From: Elysia chlorotica
Lineage: Eukaryota > Mollusca > Gastropoda > Plakobranchidae
DNA: 64,000 nucleotides
Direction: 5' to 3'
NCBI GenBank assembly: GCA_003991915.1
Contig: RQTK01000536.1
Coordinates: forward strand, 18,500 to 82,499
Position 1 is the first letter of the stretch; each line of letters opens with the position of its first letter. Both the position numbers and the translations under genes were made by a program. Below the pieces are notes generated by a model. The model worked only from the letters and a program-made list of their open reading frames with translations. It was not told where the DNA came from and searched no databases. Below are positions 59,201 to 64,000 of the stretch, piece after piece.

Positions 59201-62200
59201 GTATCTCCGAAATGAAAAGGCTTTGTAGCCCAGTGGTGTCAGGCTGGAGATGATAACTTCATCACCTCTTGTGCGAAACCATGACTCGGTGAGAAAAACC
59301 ACGTCGTTGTTGGACTGGTGGATCTGGTCATTAAGGATATGACTTGTGTTCCTTGTCAACTGGCTGTTTAAAAACAGCAGTTTAAAATTATAGTGATGAA
59401 GCGGTCTTTTTCTTCTTACCTCCCTTAGTTACCCTCTGGTACTTTCATTTGATCTTACAAACATAGTTTTTACATTTTATACCTAACTTAGACAACTGCA
59501 TAAACAGTGTGTCTGGTATATTGTGAGGTGACTTGTTTACACACAATAGTTGGTCTCTGGTGTAGTGGAGGACAGCGCGAGGTATATTACCACAAATCAG
59601 ATCTAAGTGCACTGCACTAAAGTTCATGTTTATGTTACCGTCAGTAGGCCTCTGGGTAGTGACTAGGCCCACTCCAGCTAGATCGTATCCATTGTTGGGA
59701 ATGTTGTTGCTTACACGACAACATCCTTGCTGGCATCGAAGTTCGGTGTTGAGCACAATTCTCACAACAATGCAAGTCAAGTTAATAATGGCTATGGCCA
59801 ACACTAAGTAATTCATCATGAAGAATATTTTGTCTATTGACTTTATCGAATGAATTCCAATCTTCATGATATTTACCTAGAATGTGCACGGGTATGTTAA
59901 ACAACTCTCTGATACATTGAAGAAAATAAATCCATCTATTAACAACAGAGAAACCACAAATAACAGAGCAAAGAGTTAATGCAGCCTCTCGGCGCAGAAC
60001 ACAAAAAAATAAGACTTTATAAATCTTGTAAGACATAATATCTAGCACAGACTCAACCAACCGTGACTAACTTGCGACAGAGCCCACACCTGTTGCTGGC
60101 AGCTTAACGATTCTCAGAAGACAGCGCCCAAACATCAGAGATTTTTACCACTAATAAGAATACTATCAAATTGATGCCTTATTTTTTGTTCCTAAGAATT
60201 AATTTGCCATTAATATGAATCATACTTTTATTGTTGTGCAACTTTTTACATAATTTAGAACAGATGTGTTTGTACATACCAACACCTTTTCTGTTGCCCC
60301 TCAGAACCCCATTTTCAATATCTTGCAGAGAGTAAGGGTGGCCTCCGATGATGTACTTTGAATTGTTGAAAAACTGAAAAATAAATTCTGATATTCATGC
60401 CGCAAATATAACAAAAACAATTTTAAGATTATAAAACCTGCAAAATAAAATCCTACATATAACACATCTGTAGATATATATCCCCAATAAATTAGGGAGA
60501 ACAATAATAAGATTGAAACCAAAACTTACAAATAAAACATCTGTAGATATTTATCCCCAATAAATTAGGGAGAATCTAGAGAGAAAACAGATTGGCTTTA
60601 AACAAAAACAAAAAGCTAACAGAAATATGATCAAGTTTTTCACTGAAAGTCTTTTAAATGGAACACAAAATAAAAAAAGAACAACAAAAACTTTTGAGGT
60701 CAGACTTGTGTGGGCCAAGAATAATTATTAAGCACACTTCAATTTGTGACATCAGCTCATGCTGTGAAAAGGGTAGTAAAACCCATACCTGTGTTGCAGT
60801 CTACAGTCAGACCAATAAAGCTAACAGCCCTTAAAAAAATCCGAAAATTCTTCACATTTAGATAAAAATTCACGAACTTCAGCAAAATGGTAAGAAAATT
60901 ACTCTCTGCTGGATCCCCAACCATATTAGAGTTGAAGGAAATGAAATGGCTGATCAGCTCGCCAGATCGGGCTCGAACTGGAACCTACTCAGGTGCAGAT
61001 ACCTGCATCAGATGCGAAGCCAAACATACATAAATTTATGAGAGACAATTGGAAGGCGTGATGGAATGACCTGACAAACAACGAACTACACTGTGTTCAA
61101 CAACACTTAGATCACTGGGCAGGAGTATCTGAGGCTAGAAGACGAGACCAGTTCGACTGGGACATTCTCATCTTACCCACGTCTTTCTACTGAGAAATGA
61201 AGAGCCTCCACCTGTGACTGTCAATTATCCATAAGTCACATTCTGGTTGACTGGCCACTTTTTCAACGGGAAAGAAATCTGTACCTTGCTTCAAAACCAT
61301 AAGAGAGCATATTTACTTATGTTATTGTTAGTCCATAGCGCCTACTGAGGTATCCGAAGGACATTGATGTGTACAATAAAATTTTAACTGTGATAATCCT
61401 ACACATGGATTTTTTAAACCACTGTACATAGCCTTTACTTTTAATCAACCTGTCTGTGCACAATATAGCCGTAACCATGCTGATGTGCCGTAAAAACAAA
61501 CTCAAGCTCAACTCAAGCCCATACTGGGTCATTTAAAATAAATTGCATACTTTTATCTCCACAGTTTAAAGAGCTTGACTTAATCAAAATAAGCTAGATC
61601 TAAACAATTGTTATCATGATAGTCAACTTGTGCTGTATTTTTATCCTTCATTTATGCATACACACCTTATAGCGGCTGTACATGTTTGAAGGTGGGCCTT
61701 TTACAATGTTGGCATGAATCACAAGTGCATTGTAGATGTTGACGAAAAAGGCAATCTTCTCTTCTCTGGAGGCACTCTTTATATCAATGCGAATCAATTC
61801 CCGAGTCATGTTTGTGTAAGTTTTAAACTCGTCACTTGCTTTCATACCCTTGTAGTCCACTTGCTGATTTCAGAGAAAATTAAAATGCAAGGATTACCTT
61901 CAGTATTTCTTTGGAAACCAAAATATTAATTTATATACCACAAAGGCATTACAAAGTTCTTAATCAAAGAAACAACAGAATGTAATAAACTTTCTTTGTA
62001 AAGATTTTTCAAGACATTTTAAAGGCAATTTCATCATAAATATACAGTTTTTAATTCATTACACTTTGAAAATAAAACATTTTGACTTAGTAGATGTAAA
62101 TTTCTGTAAGTCTTTTTCATTTAACAATTAACTGTTTTGGAATTTAAAAAAGCACTGTAAACTGCAACAATAATAACAACTGTAATTCCAAAGCAGATTG

Positions 62201-63411
62201 GTATAATGATTGTTAATACAATGAACAGTACAACCCACTTAATCTTGAAAATATGGGAGAAGCAAAACAACTTTTCCTGATTATGCCATCATAAATGTAA
62301 TAAGTCTTTATTTGAAGAATACCAATTTGTAACTTTCTCTTGCAATGGTTTTAGCTCATATGAGTTGTAATATAGACTATCTGCGAGTAGGTATTTTTGA
62401 TTGAAAAGACCACACTTATCCTAATATTTGTTCAATTTGATGAATACATTCCCATTTTAATATGTTGGTCCTAAACCAACATGCTGTATTCTAATACTGC
62501 TCTGACCAGGGGTTGTGAAAAAAACCTGAACTTTTGAGGATTATGTAGGATTTTATAAATATTTTAAAATTTTCGCAGCTCAGGGAATGTGACGAGCCAC
62601 TCAAGCCCATAAGCGGAAAAGATGGTCCTAAAGTAAAGCATGCACCTTCTTACCAGAAAGAGAGAGAGAAAGGGAGAAGAAGAGGGAGGGAGGGAGAGAG
62701 AGAATTTGTCTTCCGTACTGGATATGCAGAATGCCAATTAATTACCTTTCACATGACATAGTCTAGACCTAGGCTATCCAGTTTACTCAGCTTGGACATA
62801 GATCTATCTTTTAAGTGAACGTTCCAGTTTATATCACTTTTACCTAAAACCACGGCGAAAGATCGGAGAAACATATAGATTTTGTACTTGCAGAATAGGA
62901 AAATAATGCTATACATTTGGCTCACACTGGAGACATTTGCGTCAAAGCTTTGGAAGACCAGAAGTTTCTGACTAAAAAAAAACAACAAAAAACAATGGAG
63001 ATCCGGAAGACACTGGTTCCACCCCTGTGTAACGAATATTTTATAGCATTCAATTTCTCTGTTGGCGCCATACAAATTTCTCTATAAGTTTGCTTTGTCA
63101 CGTCTAGAGATGTACAAACACACAATGTCAAAGATGGTTCTTAAGTGGAATTGTAATGAGAAGAATGTTTCTCAAAATGAAGTGGGTTCTTCTCAGTGGG
63201 TTATTAAACATAGACCATTGTTACAGATGTAGGAACAGAAATTTGCTCCATCAAAAAAGGAAGTAACTCTACTTTAGTCTCTTTACTTTCAATCTAATTT
63301 ACAAATTTTATGTAAAGAAAAAGAAAAACGAACTTACCTTGCCATCCTCTGACAAGAAAACACTGTAAAGCTTAAGAATCATCTTTCTCAGTAACTCTCC
63401 AAGTTGGTTTG
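56276..63411 (-). CDS. DUF547-domain protein, last six exons, 5' partial
   Basis: Exons in transcript order are 63338-63411, 61666-61863, 60280-60373, 57618-57751, 57172-57315 and 56276-56404. All phases agree and the frame ends in TGA at 56276, giving about 256 residues. The DUF547 signature is clear: SREEKIAFFVNIYNALVIHA, then IIGGHPYSLQDIENGVLRGN, DPRLEVALVTHEPLIHFGLV and CGAKSCPPIKTYTAE. The C-terminus is LQTLMKKGTYRLSFLPYDWS. The biochemical function of DUF547 is unknown. In animals the domain is often C-terminal to glutaredoxin or DEP domains, but any such part would be upstream of this window. The exon before 63338-63411 joins in phase 1. Confidence 0.85.
57880..58450. other. GC-richer unassigned segment in a DUF547-gene intron
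   Basis: It contains blocks such as GGTCCAGGGGAACGGAGCAG with no domain-bearing open frame. It lies directly beside the LINE remnant (58700-59867) and may be the flank of a composite insertion. No terminal repeats are seen. Confidence 0.3.
58700..59867 (-). pseudogene. LINE ORF2 N-terminus with endonuclease domain, broken
   Basis: The 59445-59867 frame carries a leader (NIPRAVLHYTRDQLLCVNKS) of the kind that starts many invertebrate LINE ORFs. Further on, 59165-59359 has the apurinic-type endonuclease block VVFLTESWFRTRGDEVIISS then NRRGGGICLIH. After frameshifts, IIGDFNIHYNNPSDPDIRIL (about 59030-59100) is the GDFN motif. Stops and frame changes show it is dead, and the reverse transcriptase is not attached. 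It sits in an intron, in the same orientation as the host gene. Confidence 0.75.
60880..61310 (+). pseudogene. LINE RNase H-domain remnant
   Basis: GKKITLCWIPNHIRVEGNE followed by MADQLARSG is the conserved RNase H segment of Jockey/I-type LINEs (WxPxHxxxxGNExAD). About 200 bp later, after frameshifts, CDCQLSISHILVDWPLF matches the trailing zinc-finger-like motif. Many stops make it a relic. It is in the opposite orientation to the endonuclease remnant, so it is a separate insertion. Confidence 0.7.
61864..63337. other. DUF547-gene intron, no further exon seen
   Basis: AT-rich, with a GA-rich tract at 62655-62703. The open frames at 62749-63131 (-) have no domain. The flanking exons join in phase 0 and their protein is continuous with family expectation, so no missing exon is implied. 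Confidence 0.5.
62655..62703. repeat. GA-rich low-complexity tract
   Basis: Imperfect (GA)n/(GGGA)n tract in a DUF547-gene intron. Confidence 0.9.
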
Positions 63412-63435
63412 CTGTATCAAAAATAAGGTAGCAAA

Positions 63436-64000
63436 AGCATTTTCTGCAAAGGCTGCAAGAAGTGGGTACACAAGAAATGCAGCGGGCTGAAACGCCTGAC
63501 GAAGGACTCAGATTTAAAGTGAGACGATGCCAGGGAACTGCGAGACCAATCGATGGCAGACCACAGAGTGAAGTCCAGGTGGGATCCAACAAGCTGGATG
63601 TCGTAGCTTCTTTCTGCTACCTGGGAGATATGCTCTCGGCAGCTGGTGGCTGTGACCTTGCAACCACAACACGTGTGAAGACAGCTTGGAAGAAGTTTAA
63701 AGAACTACTACCAGTTCTTTTGTCTCGCCACCTCTCATACAAGACGTGGGGTCATGTGTACAGCACTTGTGTACGGAGTGCAATGCTCCATGCTAGTGAG
63801 ACATGGCCCTTGACCAAGCCAAACCTTCAACGCCTGCAGAGAAACGACAGGGCAATGATAAGACAGATCTGCAATGTGAAGCCAGAAGATGTGGCCACCA
63901 CTAGGTCAAATGAGCTATTGACGCTTCTTGGCCTTGAGGACCTGAACCTCATTCTGAAGGAAAGGAGACTCCGGTGGTATGGCCACGTGGAACGATCAAG
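63436..64000 (+). pseudogene. LINE reverse-transcriptase C-terminal region, continuing past the window edge
   Basis: It starts with a small Cys/His cluster (CKGCKKWVHKKCSG, 63445 onward). A stop and a one-base shift follow near 63514-63522. From there an open frame runs to the window edge with GSNKLDVVASFCYLGDMLSA, RHLSYKTWGHVYSTCVRSAM, LHASETWPLTKPNLQRLQRN and LKERRLRWYGHVERS. This is the typical post-catalytic C-terminus of a non-LTR reverse transcriptase common in marine invertebrates. It is opposite in strand to the host gene and begins only about 25 bp from the 3' splice site at 63412. Confidence 0.85.

Noticed and set aside
61317..61532. 71-codon - strand frame
   Set aside because: Overlaps the antisense of the decayed RNase H-bearing LINE remnant flank; no independent support.
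1..64000. CRISPR array, operon or bacterial-type system
   Set aside because: Genes are split by introns, there are no spaced direct repeats of CRISPR type, and no bacterial gene clusters are present.

Overview
The window looks like a piece of an invertebrate animal genome, most likely a mollusc (probably a gastropod). The basis is inference: AT-rich DNA with long introns and GT-AG splice sites, metazoan gene families, and a high load of tRNA-derived SINEs, LINEs, piggyBac, mariner and Ty1/copia remnants. No taxonomic marker gene is present, so the species stays open.

Three host genes can be reconstructed exon by exon with consistent splice phases. (1) At the left edge on the + strand are the last four coding exons of an INIP/SOSS-C homologue (990-4549), a small subunit of the SOSS single-stranded-DNA-binding complex. 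(2) The centre is one large - strand gene, from the start codon at 41072 to a stop at 9148 (or 11517 if the last intron is retained). It has 24 coding exons totalling 2940 nt, or 979 codons plus stop. The product is a TRP-like cation channel: ankyrin repeats, six membrane segments with a pore loop, and a C-terminal coiled coil followed by a basic/acidic tail. I could not assign it to a named TRP subfamily. (3) At the right edge on the - strand are the last six exons of a DUF547-domain gene (63411-56276); its upstream exons lie outside the window.

The interval 42-56.2 kb, between the channel gene and the DUF547 gene, is a graveyard of mobile DNA. It holds SINE copies, a mariner transposase relic, a Ty1/copia element that has gag, protease and integrase but no reverse transcriptase, and a piggyBac element. 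The piggyBac copy contains a 293-bp inverted duplication of its own transposase around a 56-bp spacer, so a read-through transcript would fold into a long hairpin. The same element sits between two 182-bp direct repeats made of SINE sequence. Introns of the two large genes carry further insertions: a 324-bp TTAA-flanked piggyBac-type MITE in the channel gene, and three LINE fragments (endonuclease, RNase H, reverse-transcriptase C-terminus) in the DUF547 gene.

The three host genes show no sign of acting in one pathway; their adjacency looks like ordinary eukaryotic gene order. Large parts of the window are plain AT-rich intron or intergenic DNA with only microsatellites. I name those stretches and state where I see nothing.
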